This document shows, in pieces, positions 9,245-17,497 of a stretch of 64,000 bases of DNA; position 1 is the stretch's first letter, and every line of letters begins with the position of its first letter. The stretch spans positions 43,601-107,600 of the forward strand of contig JAWXBR010000062.1 in NCBI GenBank assembly GCA_034440235.1. The letters run 5' to 3'. A program made the position numbers and the translations under genes. This DNA comes from JAWXBR01 sp034440235 (lineage in GTDB: Bacteria > Bacteroidota > Ignavibacteria > Kapaibacteriales > Kapaibacteriaceae). The notes beneath the pieces were generated by a model. The model was given only the letters and a program-made list of their open reading frames with translations. It did no database searches and was not told the origin of the DNA.

Positions 9245-9451
9245 TCATTTTTGTGTCTCACGCGTGGAAATCTTGAATGGCAAATACAGCGGGCAAAAAC
9301 TCATAAAACTTGTAAGGATAAAAACACCCGCAAGAACTAGAAGAATGATTGCTGCTAAGCCAGATACCTGGCCTGAAAAATATAATACTACGATTACGAC
9401 AGCTACCAGTATTCTGATAATCTTGTCTGCTGAACCCATGTTTTTTGTCAT
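9245..9451 (-). CDS. DUF2892 (YgaP-type) membrane protein
   Basis: A 68-residue protein matching the DUF2892 pattern: KNMGSADKIIRI at the start, two closely spaced membrane helices, and the closing FCPLYLPFKIST motif with its conserved Cys-Pro. In E. coli YgaP this membrane module is fused to a rhodanese domain; here the two are separate genes of one cassette, which supports a linked role in membrane-associated persulfide chemistry. It lies between the DUF302 and DUF6132 genes on the minus strand. Confidence 0.82.
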   Translation of the reverse strand: MTKNMGSADKIIRILVAVVIVVLYFSGQVSGLAAIILLVLAGVFILTSFMSFCPLYLPFKISTRETQK

Positions 9452-9480
9452 TGTGCTTGCCTATTCCATGATAAATAAAT

Positions 9481-9867
9481 TCAGACGTTCTCGATCACCT
9501 TTCTCAGTTTTTCTCCTACCTGCATTGCCACGTTACCAAGAGAATCATTTTTAATTGCCATCATTGAAGCAACCGGGTTGACAGCACTGACTTCAACTTC
9601 CCCGTTTTCGTGCTCTTGCACAATTACATTGCAAGGAAGCATTGTGCCGATCTTATCCTCTGCCTGCAATGCCTGATGCGCTAAATGCGGATTACACGCA
9701 CCGAGAATGCGGTATTTATTGAAATCGATGTCAAGTTTCTTCTTCAGGGTTTCTGTCACATCAATTACAGTAAGTACACCGAACCCTTCTCTTTCAAGTT
9801 CTTCGGTGACTTTAGCAATGGCCGTGTCAAAATCATAACTGACAGTTTTTGAGAAATGGTAGCTCAT
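9481..9867 (-). CDS. DUF302 domain protein
   Basis: A 128-residue protein beginning MSYHFSKTVSYDFDTA. It has the typical DUF302 sequence run: an amphipathic helix, GFGVLTVIDV, YRILGACNPHLAHQAL, then MLPCNVIVQEHENGEVEVSAVNP. The Cys of GACNP and that of LPCNV are conserved in many members. The biochemical role is unknown; members often sit beside thiosulfate/rhodanese and heavy-metal genes, as here. Start chosen at 9867 because the upstream extension to 9924 overlaps the GDCCVxC gene and is not family-like. Confidence 0.85.
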   Translation of the reverse strand: MSYHFSKTVSYDFDTAIAKVTEELEREGFGVLTVIDVTETLKKKLDIDFNKYRILGACNPHLAHQALQAEDKIGTMLPCNVIVQEHENGEVEVSAVNPVASMMAIKNDSLGNVAMQVGEKLRKVIENV

Positions 9868-9868
9868 G

Positions 9869-10063
9869 TTATTCTTCCTGTTGAGCGGATGGGCATTTGA
9901 CGGTTCCGTAACTGCAATAAACACAACAATCTCCTTGCTTTGGCTTCAACACTGTTTGACAGTTTTCACATTCGTAAAAGAACTGGCAACCATCGACTGG
10001 CATAGTTTCCACTTTCATGTGTCCGCAAATTGGACAAGTAATGGTTGATTGCAACTCAGGCAC
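9869..10063 (-). CDS. GDCCVxC domain small protein (cysteine form)
   Basis: A 64-residue cysteine-rich protein. It has a zinc-ribbon-like CPICGH...CENC in its first half and the diagnostic GDCCVYCSYGTVKCP motif in its second. This family is annotated as GDCCVxC domain (seleno)protein because some members use selenocysteine; here all positions are ordinary Cys codons. The start is GTG at 10063, seven nucleotides after a TACATTTG -7 element. It is the first gene of the five-gene sulfur/redox cassette reading leftward to 8672. Likely a soluble thiol or metal-binding protein; function not established. Confidence 0.8.
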   Translation of the reverse strand: MPELQSTITCPICGHMKVETMPVDGCQFFYECENCQTVLKPKQGDCCVYCSYGTVKCPSAQQEE

Positions 10064-10070
10064 CAGTACA

Positions 10071-10078
10071 CAAATGTA
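10071..10078 (-). promoter_or_regulatory. TAnnTTTG -7 element for the sulfur/redox cassette
   Basis: The minus strand reads TACATTTG, seven nucleotides before the GTG start of the GDCCVxC gene. It fits the Bacteroidota -7 consensus and would place transcription initiation at or next to the start codon. A clear -33 TTTG is not evident. Confidence 0.5.
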
Positions 10079-10118
10079 ACTCGATTCCGGCCAAATTGCT
10101 CAGGTATACGTTCATGGG

Positions 10119-13100
10119 CTAACTGTCGATGTCGAATAACACGTTCGACTCGCCGAACGTATCGATAAGAAAGGCAGTCATTTCTTTCGATGTTTTTGTA
10201 CGAACCATTGAGTTGTATTGGGCACGTCCGTCTGGACGCATTACGTAGAACTTCAGCGACTCCGTGGCGTCGGTAACATTACAACGATCACGAAGCATTT
10301 CGAGCTGTTGTGTTTGCACTCGATCGGGATTGATACGCAACACATATCCCTTTGTGAGTTTCTTCGATGCTTGCTCGAGTGTAAGCACTTCATCGACGAT
10401 AATCTTTACGGTTTCGCCACTTACGTCGGCCTTGCCACTAAATACGAGCACAGCATCGGGTGTAAGTAGCTCAACAAACTGTTTGTATTTGTCACTCCAG
10501 AAAATGCACTCACAATTCCCAGCATACTGTTCGACACGAACAAATGCAATTGTTTGTTCGCGTTTGTCAAGTCGAGTACGAATATCCCCGACAATTCCAC
10601 ATAAACGAACAGTCTGTCCGTTACGCGAAGCATCGACATTGCCCAACGTAATCGATGAAAACGATGCAACAGCAACAGCATGTGCCTGTAGAGGATGTCC
10701 GCTTATGTAAAAGCTCAACGTTTCACGTTCTTTACGAAGACGATCACGTTCGGGCCACTCCGGTAATGGGGGCAGCGTTGGTTCTGCAGGTTTTACAAGA
10801 TCTGCCTTGTCGAACAGACTTTCCATTGCTCCACCATCGCCTGCATGAGACTTGCGAGCGTATTCGAGCGCGGTCTCGATTGCACCATAAAGTTGAGCAC
10901 GGTGACCATTGCGAAGAGAATCGAATGCGCCAGAACATACCAGTGCTTCGAGTACACGCTTGTTCACCACTCGAGCATCAACTCGAGCTGCAAAATCATA
11001 GATGGATGTGAAGGGGGCTTCGTTGCGTGCAGCAACGATTGCATCAACAGCACTTTTACCAACACCTTTGATGCCCGCCAAACCAAAATAGATCATGTTG
11101 TTCTCGGCTGCGAAGCCAGCAATCGAACGATTTACATCGGGCGGGAGAACAGAGATACTGAATCGTTTTGCTTCGTCGATCAGCGACACAATTTTTGGTT
11201 GATCGTTGAGTTCGGCAGTCATGTTGGCTGCAAGGAATTCAGCAGGGTAGTGAACCTTTAGCCACGCTGTCTGATAGGCGAGATAAGCGTATGCAGCAGA
11301 GTGTGATTTGTTAAAGCCGTATGAAGCAAACTTGAGAATAAGCTCGAAGATTTCTTCTGCGACTTTTTGTTCGATCTCAGCAAACGTCTTCGCACCCTGA
11401 ATGAACATTTGCTTTTGCTCATTCATCAGCTTTTCGTCCTTCTTGCCCATCGCGCGACGCATGATGTCCGCTTGAGCAAGCGTGAAGCCTGCAAGCGTCT
11501 GCACGAGTTGCATCACCTGTTCCTGATACACGATGATGCCATACGTGGGGTCGAGGATTGTCTCCATCAAGGGGTGCAAGTAGGTTCTGACTTTGCGTCC
11601 ATGCCGTCGTTCGATGAACTCGGGGATGTTGTCCATCGGACCCGGTCTGTACAGCGCGTTCATGGCAATGAGATCGCCCAACGACTGCGGAACGAGCTGA
11701 CGCATGGCCTTCTGCATTGGGTCGGACTCGAACTGGAACACAGCTACCGTAGAGCCCTGTGCAAATAGGTCAAACACCTTCTTGTCGCTGAAGTCAATTT
11801 TGTCGAGATCGGGTTCGACATTATGATTACGCTTAATAAGTGCAAGAGTGTTATCGATTATCGACAGGGTGCGCAAACCAAGGAAGTCCATCTTTACTAG
11901 ACCAGCTTCCTCGAGGTCCTTCATGTTGTACTGCGTTGCGGGTTCGGTTTGCGGTGTTTTGTAAACCGGAACAAAGTCTTGTATCGGACCCGGTGCGATA
12001 ACAACACCTGCTGCATGTAACGATGAGTTACGCGCAAAGCCTTCGAGTACCATTGCGTATTCGAGGAGGTCTTTAAGGCGTGGGTCTTCGGTGTCTTTTA
12101 GCCAGCGAAGTTCAGGCAGCTCGATTGCTTCCTTAAGCGAAGCAACCTTGCCCATGACCGACGGTATTTTTTCTGTTATGGAATTAATTGTAGCTAGGTC
12201 GATGCCAAGCACGCGTCCTACATCTTTTAGTACTGCCTTCGAAGACAGTGTACCAAACGTAATAATCTGTGCAACGGAATCTGAGCCGTATTTGCGCTTA
12301 ACGTAATCGATCACCATTTCTCGTTTGTCGTCAGAGAAATCAACGTCGATATCGGGCATTGAAATGCGATCCGGATTCAAAAAACGCTCGAACAGCAGAT
12401 CGTACTTCAATGGGTCGATGTCATGTATACGCAGAGCATATGCGACAATCGATCCTGCCACTGAACCACGTCCCGGACCTACTCGCACACCCATCTCACG
12501 CGCTGCGCGAATGAAGTCCCACACGATGAGGAAATACCCCGCATACCCCATGCGCTTGATAACATTGAGCTCGAAAGAGGTGCGATCGAGAATCTCCGAC
12601 GTCATTGTCGTATATCGCTCATCAAGCCCCTTCATCGTCAACTCTTCGAGGTAGTCCTCGAGCGTGGCTGCACCAGATTCCGGCGGAATAGGGAATTGCG
12701 GTAGTTGTAAATCAGTTGGGATTTTTAGATCGACCTTGTCAGCAATCTCAAGTGTGTGGTCTATGGCATCCGGAAAATCTTTGAACAACTCAATCATGTC
12801 GGCTTGAGTTTTCAGATACATTTCGGCGACATTATATCGAAGGTCTTTACGGACATCAAAGCCTGACTCGCGTACTTGCGAAGTGTCTTTGTTGATGTGG
12901 AGCAACACATTATGTGGAATTGCATGCTGCTTCTTGATGTAGTGCGCGTCGTTCGATACAACTAGCTTGATACCTAGCTCTCGTGCGAGGGCAGGAGCCT
13001 GTGCCATTACAAGTTTGTCTTGCGGTAGGCCGTGGTCTTGTAGCTCGACGTAGAAGTCATCACCAAAGATCTCTTTGAGGAGAATTGCATTGCTGCGGGC

Positions 13101-13577
13101 AAGTTCGATGTTGCCGGCGAGGAGGGGAGCGTTAATCGGACCCGCCAGGCATGCCGATGTCGCAATGAGTCCTTCGTGATACTGCCGCAATAACTCAAAG
13201 TCGATGCGCGGCTTGTAATAGTAGCCCGAAGTATGCCCAATCGATGTCAATCGAACCAGATTGCGGTACCCCTGCTCGTTCTTCGCAATAAGTACGAGGT
13301 GATAATAGTTGCGCTTTTTTCCAGAGGTGTCGCTTATGCGTTCTCTGTCAGTGTGCTTATTGATTGCGATGTACGCTTCGCATCCGATAAGGGGCTTGAT
13401 GCCCGCCTTCTTCGCTTTTTTATAAAACTCGAAGCAGCCAAACATCACGCCGTGATCTGTAATAGCTAATGCTTTTTGTCCGTCTGCAACCGCTGCGTCG
13501 ATGAGCTGCTGCGGTGTACACGCTGCATCTAGTAACGAGTAATGTGTGTGGTTATGTAAATGAACGAACGAGGACAT
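10119..13577 (-). CDS. dnaE: DNA polymerase III subunit alpha
   Basis: The 1152-residue replicative polymerase is of the DnaE1 size class. The N-terminal PHP domain (residues 1 to about 210) begins HLHNHTHYSLLDA. The palm carries PDIDVDFSDDKR near residue 405 and KMDFLGLR near 553, which include the catalytic aspartates. The finger/tau-binding region and helix-hairpin-helix (GLAGIKGVGKSAVDAI) follow. A C-terminal OB fold (VRLCGIVGDIRT, about 990-1060) and a tau-interaction tail finish the protein. It is transcribed alone; the next gene upstream is 48 nt away. A near -7 element (TACGTTTA) lies 8 nt before the start. Two AAGGGGCT octamers (12625, 13389) lie inside it. Confidence 0.97.
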   Translation of the reverse strand: MSSFVHLHNHTHYSLLDAACTPQQLIDAAVADGQKALAITDHGVMFGCFEFYKKAKKAGIKPLIGCEAYIAINKHTDRERISDTSGKKRNYYHLVLIAKNEQGYRNLVRLTSIGHTSGYYYKPRIDFELLRQYHEGLIATSACLAGPINAPLLAGNIELARSNAILLKEIFGDDFYVELQDHGLPQDKLVMAQAPALARELGIKLVVSNDAHYIKKQHAIPHNVLLHINKDTSQVRESGFDVRKDLRYNVAEMYLKTQADMIELFKDFPDAIDHTLEIADKVDLKIPTDLQLPQFPIPPESGAATLEDYLEELTMKGLDERYTTMTSEILDRTSFELNVIKRMGYAGYFLIVWDFIRAAREMGVRVGPGRGSVAGSIVAYALRIHDIDPLKYDLLFERFLNPDRISMPDIDVDFSDDKREMVIDYVKRKYGSDSVAQIITFGTLSSKAVLKDVGRVLGIDLATINSITEKIPSVMGKVASLKEAIELPELRWLKDTEDPRLKDLLEYAMVLEGFARNSSLHAAGVVIAPGPIQDFVPVYKTPQTEPATQYNMKDLEEAGLVKMDFLGLRTLSIIDNTLALIKRNHNVEPDLDKIDFSDKKVFDLFAQGSTVAVFQFESDPMQKAMRQLVPQSLGDLIAMNALYRPGPMDNIPEFIERRHGRKVRTYLHPLMETILDPTYGIIVYQEQVMQLVQTLAGFTLAQADIMRRAMGKKDEKLMNEQKQMFIQGAKTFAEIEQKVAEEIFELILKFASYGFNKSHSAAYAYLAYQTAWLKVHYPAEFLAANMTAELNDQPKIVSLIDEAKRFSISVLPPDVNRSIAGFAAENNMIYFGLAGIKGVGKSAVDAIVAARNEAPFTSIYDFAARVDARVVNKRVLEALVCSGAFDSLRNGHRAQLYGAIETALEYARKSHAGDGGAMESLFDKADLVKPAEPTLPPLPEWPERDRLRKERETLSFYISGHPLQAHAVAVASFSSITLGNVDASRNGQTVRLCGIVGDIRTRLDKREQTIAFVRVEQYAGNCECIFWSDKYKQFVELLTPDAVLVFSGKADVSGETVKIIVDEVLTLEQASKKLTKGYVLRINPDRVQTQQLEMLRDRCNVTDATESLKFYVMRPDGRAQYNSMVRTKTSKEMTAFLIDTFGESNVLFDIDS

Positions 13578-13625
13578 GGGTAGACTAAACGTAGATAAAT
13601 GTTGGCGGGATAAATATTTTCGAGG

Positions 13626-13907
13626 TCAGGATTTCAGTTGTCCGAACTTCTGTTTTAGCGTCGATTCGATTGTCCCCTGCGCAGCAGATCCAAGTATCGT
13701 TAGCTCGATATCGACGACTACCTTGTTGTGCTCGAGCGTTATCGTGCCGTGACCAAGACGTCCCTTCGCATGCAGAACATTCCCATCCCAGTGATGCTCG
13801 TCGAGTATAAATCCAACATCGGTGCGAGACAGAACGTTGTTGTCGATATACGATCGCATCTCCAATACGCTCTTCTTCGTTTCTATAGTTTGTTGTATTC
13901 GGCCCAT
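13626..13907 (-). CDS. Small protein, PHA_gran_rgn-like (polyhydroxyalkanoic acid system family)
   Basis: A 93-residue soluble protein. Residues about 33-90 show DEHHWDGNVLHAKG, G-H-G-T-I-T, VVVDIEL and a closing amphipathic helix IESTLKQKFGQL. The order W-x-G..G-x-I..V-x-(I/V)-x-L..I-E-x-x-L fits the PHA granule-region family (PF09650), whose function is not known and which also occurs in bacteria without polyhydroxyalkanoate. No PHA genes are visible nearby. GAGGAAAT just before the start could be a ribosome-binding site. The assignment is tentative. Confidence 0.6.
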   Translation of the reverse strand: MGRIQQTIETKKSVLEMRSYIDNNVLSRTDVGFILDEHHWDGNVLHAKGRLGHGTITLEHNKVVVDIELTILGSAAQGTIESTLKQKFGQLKS

Positions 13908-13956
13908 TTCATTTCCTCGAAAAAATTTTGTGCCAACATGAAAGATTCTAATCGGG

Positions 13957-15015
13957 TTACTTCAGTGCTGCGCGAACGCGCGCACTAATCACGTCAAGAA
14001 TCCACACAACAAGTGTTATGATGATGATAAGCGTACCAACTTCATGGTACTTAGACAGACCTTGGTACTGCGTTAGCAGATAGCCAATACCACCACCGCC
14101 TACAATTCCTATAACAGTGGCCATCCGGACATTGATGTCCCACCGGTATATCGTAAAACTCAAAAACGGAATGAGACATTGAGGTACAATTGCAAACCAA
14201 AGTACCTGAATTCTATTAGCTCCTGTTGCACTAATTGCTTCGATTGGTCCATTGTTAACATCTTCTATCTGCTCGCTGTATTGTTTACTGAGCGAAGCGA
14301 TGGTGTGGACAACTAAGGCAAGCATGCCGGCGAACGGACCTATTCCCACCCACACGCTAAAAATGATTGCCCAGATTATTGGCTCCATGCTACGCATGAT
14401 GTTCAAAACAGCACGCAACAGCACATAAATCGTCTTGCCTGTAGGTGATGTGGCCATAACGTTTCGTGCCGCGGCAAAACTTATCACAAAGGCAATGGGC
14501 ACAGAAATTATCGTGGCCATAAACGCTGTGAACACCGTCTCTGTCATTGCCGCAAGCGCTTCTCCAACAATGGCGAACTCAGGCGTAAACAGAGCACTGA
14601 AAATTCTTCCAGCCCCTTTCACCCCTTCACCACTTAGAAGCTCAATCGGAGAAATCTCTGTGACAATCCAACCCGACCACACGGTAATCGTTAACAACAT
14701 CCATGCTTGGATGGCTAGCGGATTGCGATGAGGACCTTCTGGCACCTTTCCAGTAAGTAGTGTGAGTCCAAGTGATGCACGCGTAACAAGACCAATAGTG
14801 CCAATGGTAAGCGCATTTGCAACAATCCAAAAGTAATCGTTGGTAGTTAGCGGGTCTGCGCCTTGTCCGAATACCATCTCGGGTATTACAATGAACACAA
14901 ACGCCGCATAGAGATACGCACCGATGCAAGCATCAATGAGAAATGCCGGAATGCGTACACGCATTGGTGGTTTTGGCAACTTCACAATCTCAGGTCGAGG
15001 AAAAATTGCAGTCAT
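13957..15015 (-). CDS. phnE: Phosphonate/phosphate ABC transporter permease (PhnE-like)
   Basis: A 352-residue inner-membrane permease, longer than the usual 260-290 residues of PhnE because of an extra N-terminal membrane region. The ABC coupling loop EAISATGANRIQVLWFAIVP and the following DINVRMATVIGIVGGGGIGYLL are typical of phosphonate-type permeases. ATG 15015 overlaps the PhnC stop as ATGA, so the two are translationally coupled. No binding protein gene is adjacent; the best candidate, phnD, lies 36 kb away at 51.8 kb. The substrate (phosphonate, phosphite or phosphate) cannot be told from sequence. Confidence 0.85.
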   Translation of the reverse strand: MTAIFPRPEIVKLPKPPMRVRIPAFLIDACIGAYLYAAFVFIVIPEMVFGQGADPLTTNDYFWIVANALTIGTIGLVTRASLGLTLLTGKVPEGPHRNPLAIQAWMLLTITVWSGWIVTEISPIELLSGEGVKGAGRIFSALFTPEFAIVGEALAAMTETVFTAFMATIISVPIAFVISFAAARNVMATSPTGKTIYVLLRAVLNIMRSMEPIIWAIIFSVWVGIGPFAGMLALVVHTIASLSKQYSEQIEDVNNGPIEAISATGANRIQVLWFAIVPQCLIPFLSFTIYRWDINVRMATVIGIVGGGGIGYLLTQYQGLSKYHEVGTLIIIITLVVWILDVISARVRAALK

Positions 15016-15776
15016 CGTATCTCCACCTGTACTGCATCGTCGCCATAAATGGCTTTGAACCACTCTTCTGTTATGGCGTCGGGCATGCCATCGAACACAA
15101 GTTCACCTGCACGTAGTGCAATGACGCGTGTTGCATACTCGCGTACGAGCGAGAGGAAGTGAAGATTGCAAATAACGGTTGTGTGCATCTCTTTGTTAAT
15201 GCGATCGAGGTAACGCATCACAGAATGTGACGTGGCAGGATCGAGACTTGCAACGGGTTCGTCGGCTAACAACAACTGTGGTTGCTGCATGAGAGCACGT
15301 GCAATGGCAACGCGCTGTTGTTGTCCGCCCGACAGCGAATCGGCCCGATTGTTTGTCTTTTCAGGAATACCTGTAATGGTAAGGTTGTGCTGAGCACGTT
15401 CACGTTGCTGTTGCGTAAAGGCGCCTGCAACTGATTTCCAAGTTGGAGTTTCACCTAGTGCACCGTACAGAACATTCTGGATTACAGTATGCCTGCCAAT
15501 AAGATTGAAGTGCTGGAAGATCATGCCAATCGACGCACGATGTTTGCGAAGGGGCTCACCGACTATATGTGTTACGTCCTGCTCGTTAATTACAACCGCA
15601 CCCGAAGAGGGTTCGATAAGGCGGTTGACGCACCGTAGGAGGGTTGACTTTCCGGAACCGCTCAAGCCAATAATTACGAGAAACTCACCGGCCTGCACGT
15701 CGAAGCTGACGTTCTTCAGGGCTTGGTAACCGTTAGGGTAGGTGTGACTGAGATTGCGGACAGAGAGGAGCGCCAT
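15012..15776 (-). CDS. phnC: Phosphonate ABC transporter ATP-binding protein (PhnC-like)
   Basis: A 254-residue ABC ATPase with Walker A (GLSGSGKST), Q-loop (MIFQHFNL), signature (SLSGGQQQRVAIARAL), Walker B (LLLADEPVASLDP) and a switch histidine (ICNLHFL). The sequence around the Q-loop and the Pro/Thr-rich insertion resembles PhnC. It powers the PhnE permease encoded directly downstream. ATG 15776 sits five nucleotides after a perfect TATCTTTG element, so the message may be leaderless. The gene contains an AAGGGGCT octamer at 15549. Confidence 0.88.
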   Translation of the reverse strand: MALLSVRNLSHTYPNGYQALKNVSFDVQAGEFLVIIGLSGSGKSTLLRCVNRLIEPSSGAVVINEQDVTHIVGEPLRKHRASIGMIFQHFNLIGRHTVIQNVLYGALGETPTWKSVAGAFTQQQRERAQHNLTITGIPEKTNNRADSLSGGQQQRVAIARALMQQPQLLLADEPVASLDPATSHSVMRYLDRINKEMHTTVICNLHFLSLVREYATRVIALRAGELVFDGMPDAITEEWFKAIYGDDAVQVEIR

Positions 15777-15781
15777 GCGGG

Positions 15782-15789
15782 CAAAGATA
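15782..15789 (-). promoter_or_regulatory. TATCTTTG -7 element before phnC
   Basis: A perfect Bacteroidota -7 box on the minus strand, separated from the phnC ATG by five nucleotides. Transcription would begin at about the A of the start codon. Confidence 0.55.
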
Positions 15790-15818
15790 GGTCCGACACG
15801 ACCCAAACATATTGCGGA

Positions 15819-16205
15819 CTAAATGTACTGGTCGACCCACTCCCACACAGCCAGACCGGCGATCACGACCAGAATGATGCCCACGGCCATAAACGTCGGC
15901 GAATCGCTTTGTATGCTTACATGCGTTAGAGTATTGAGAGGCAGTTGGGAAGCAGACAGCACAATTGCGACAACAAACACAGCAAGTCCAGACCAGAAGA
16001 AAATGGTCGCCCTGCGACGGAAGAATTGTATCGATGAAACGGTAAGGGGCCGTCGCGAAGGGGCTTGGGCCTTTACTGTAGCCGTTTTTACGTCGTGAAT
16101 TACACCGAGCATTACCTTCTGGGTAAAGTCTTGTGAAGGCGACATCGCGGAAGCAGCTCGTATACGATTACGAAGCCAAGCCTCATGCTCTTGATCTGTA
16201 TTCAT
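15819..16205 (-). CDS. Two-helix membrane protein co-encoded with ECF sigma factor (possible anti-sigma factor)
   Basis: A 128-residue protein. A basic N-terminal cytoplasmic region of about 60 residues (AWLRNRIRAASAMSPSQDFTQKVM) is followed by two membrane helices (IFFWSGLAVFVVAIVLSAS and FMAVGIILVVIAGLAVWEW). ATG 16205 overlaps the stop of the ECF sigma gene as ATGA, a coupling typical of sigma/anti-sigma pairs. No zinc anti-sigma motif is visible and I recognise no named domain, so the regulatory role is inference from context. Confidence 0.65.
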   Translation of the reverse strand: MNTDQEHEAWLRNRIRAASAMSPSQDFTQKVMLGVIHDVKTATVKAQAPSRRPLTVSSIQFFRRRATIFFWSGLAVFVVAIVLSASQLPLNTLTHVSIQSDSPTFMAVGIILVVIAGLAVWEWVDQYI

Positions 16206-16789
16206 GATGTTTTTGTCCATGATTCAAGCTCGGGAATTTTCTTGAGTAGTGCTTGTCGAAGCGCATGTCGTCCGCGGTTGAGCCTCGTTTTAACAGTGCC
16301 AAGTGGCAGTCCTGTAATCTTCACGATGTCTTCATAACTACACTCCTGCACGTAGAAGAGGTCCATCACAGATGCATACAAGGGCGACATCTTTGCTAGC
16401 TCTTCACGTATTGTTTCTTCGACAAGAGTATCATCAAGCGACGTAATGTCAACATCAACAAAGCCCCTTACCAACGTCTCTTCATCCAGCCCTTCGTGGA
16501 CAAATGCTCGCTTCTGCTTTTTTAAAGCATTCAGGCATGTGGTGTACACGATACGATAAAACCACGTTGCAAATGTTGCGTCGTTACGAAACCCACCTAG
16601 TGCAGTGTAGGCTTTTATAAACGATTCCTGCAATGCGTCATCGGCCGCGTGTTCGTCTTTCAGCAGACGGACGGCTAATGACAGCGCTTTTTGTTTGTAT
16701 CGATCGACGAGGAACCGAAACGCCGATGCGTCGCCGCTGCGAACTAGTCGCACCACGTCTTCATCACTGGCAGTTCGTTGGTCTTGCAT
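16202..16789 (-). CDS. ECF-type RNA polymerase sigma factor (second of two)
   Basis: About 195 residues with region 2 (FRFLVDRYKQKALSLAVRLL, DDALQESFIKAYTALGGF, FATWFYRIVYTTCLNALKK) and region 4 (LYASVMDLFYVQECSYEDIV, then GLPLGTVKTRLNRGRHAL). I place the start at ATG 16789, not at upstream Mets (16840, 16951), because an ECF-type promoter for this gene lies at 16799-16827, between them. The transcript would start only a few bases before that ATG. An almost identical promoter drives the divergent gene at 16945, so the factor probably controls both. AAGGGGCT occurs at 16462. Confidence 0.92.
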   Translation of the reverse strand: MQDQRTASDEDVVRLVRSGDASAFRFLVDRYKQKALSLAVRLLKDEHAADDALQESFIKAYTALGGFRNDATFATWFYRIVYTTCLNALKKQKRAFVHEGLDEETLVRGFVDVDITSLDDTLVEETIREELAKMSPLYASVMDLFYVQECSYEDIVKITGLPLGTVKTRLNRGRHALRQALLKKIPELESWTKTS

Positions 16790-16798
16790 ATGCGGTTC

Positions 16799-16827
16799 TT
16801 TTGACAACAATACCACGTCAGGGTTTC
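16799..16827 (-). promoter_or_regulatory. ECF-type promoter for the sigma operon (left half of a dyad)
   Basis: On the minus strand the sequence reads GAAACCCTG, 9 nt, TGTTGTCAAAA: a -35 GAAAC and a -10 TGTC separated by 16 nt, the usual ECF architecture. The element recurs in the opposite direction at 16868-16896. The predicted start of transcription is only a few bases from ATG 16789. Confidence 0.7.
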
Positions 16828-16867
16828 GGTTGAAACTCATGATTACCACGACGCGAGTATTTCGTTT

Positions 16868-16896
16868 GAAACCCTGGTGATGAGCTGTTGTCAAAA
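16868..16896 (+). promoter_or_regulatory. ECF-type promoter for the divergent membrane-protein gene (right half of a dyad)
   Basis: The plus strand reads GAAACCCTG, 9 nt, TGTTGTCAAAA, identical in both boxes and spacing to the minus-strand copy at 16799-16827. The promoter lies about 50 nt before ATG 16945. Confidence 0.7.
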
Positions 16897-16944
16897 ACCA
16901 CATACGAACCACTAGAAGCCTCAATAACCAATCAGGACAGACAA

Positions 16945-17469
16945 ATGCCAAAATCAGACACCTCTACGTCAGCGCAGAGCGACAGCGCAGTCGCACAGCT
17001 CAAAAAAGAATACGAACTAACAGCAACACACAAATTTCAACTAGACTCGATGACTCTGGCGAATAGGGCGGCCGTCGCAGAATTCGAACTAAGGAACGAA
17101 ACCCATACAATCGAGCCAATCATCGCAGTGTTTATTCCTGTCATTGCCATTGTCGGCGGACTCTTTGTGGCGTACAAGGCCATTGAGGCAAATCGGGCTG
17201 TAAAGTTGGCGCTCATTGAAAAGGGCTTGGATGCAGCATTTTTAGCAGAGCCTGTAAATGAAAATTCAAAAAAGTATGGAGCGTTGAGATATGGACTGTT
17301 ACTTGGTGGCATTGGCCTTGGACTTATAGCAGGCGTAATTATAAACGCAGCTTTCTATCTTGATGACCGCGGTAGTGAGTGGGTGACCGGAGGAACGGCA
17401 GCACTGTTCGGTGGAATCGGCATGGTTGCATACCATTTGATGGTGAAACGTTCGGAACTAAAGCAGTAA
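16945..17469 (+). CDS. Membrane protein, DUF6249-like, likely regulated by the adjacent ECF sigma factor
   Basis: A 174-residue protein. A charged, coiled N-terminal part (AVAQLKKEYELTATHKF) of about 65 residues is followed by a membrane helix (IIAVFIPVIAIVGGLFVAY), a cytoplasmic loop with LIEKGLDAAFL, and two more helices (LLLGGIGLGLIAGVIINAAF and GTAALFGGIGMVAYHLMV). The E-K-G-L loop and the closing GIGMVAYHL resemble DUF6249 proteins of Bacteroidota; the role is unknown. I chose ATG 16945 because an upstream in-frame TTG at 16888 lies inside the -10 box of its promoter. It is the obvious candidate target of the divergently encoded ECF factor. Confidence 0.7.
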   Translation: MPKSDTSTSAQSDSAVAQLKKEYELTATHKFQLDSMTLANRAAVAEFELRNETHTIEPIIAVFIPVIAIVGGLFVAYKAIEANRAVKLALIEKGLDAAFLAEPVNENSKKYGALRYGLLLGGIGLGLIAGVIINAAFYLDDRGSEWVTGGTAALFGGIGMVAYHLMVKRSELKQ

Positions 17470-17497
17470 GGGGTGCATAGCGTATCTTCATTACGCA

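Noticed and set aside
9869..10063. Selenoprotein form of the GDCCVxC gene
   Set aside because: All motif positions are Cys codons and no in-frame TGA is read through.
10981..11030. AAGGGGGCT as an AAGGGGCT site
   Set aside because: Five G residues; variants with an extra base (here and near 4085, 18780, 57295) were left out of the count.
16790..16951. Extended N-terminus of the second ECF sigma factor
   Set aside because: The region contains the gene's own promoter and the opposing promoter; it cannot be both leader peptide and promoter from the same start.
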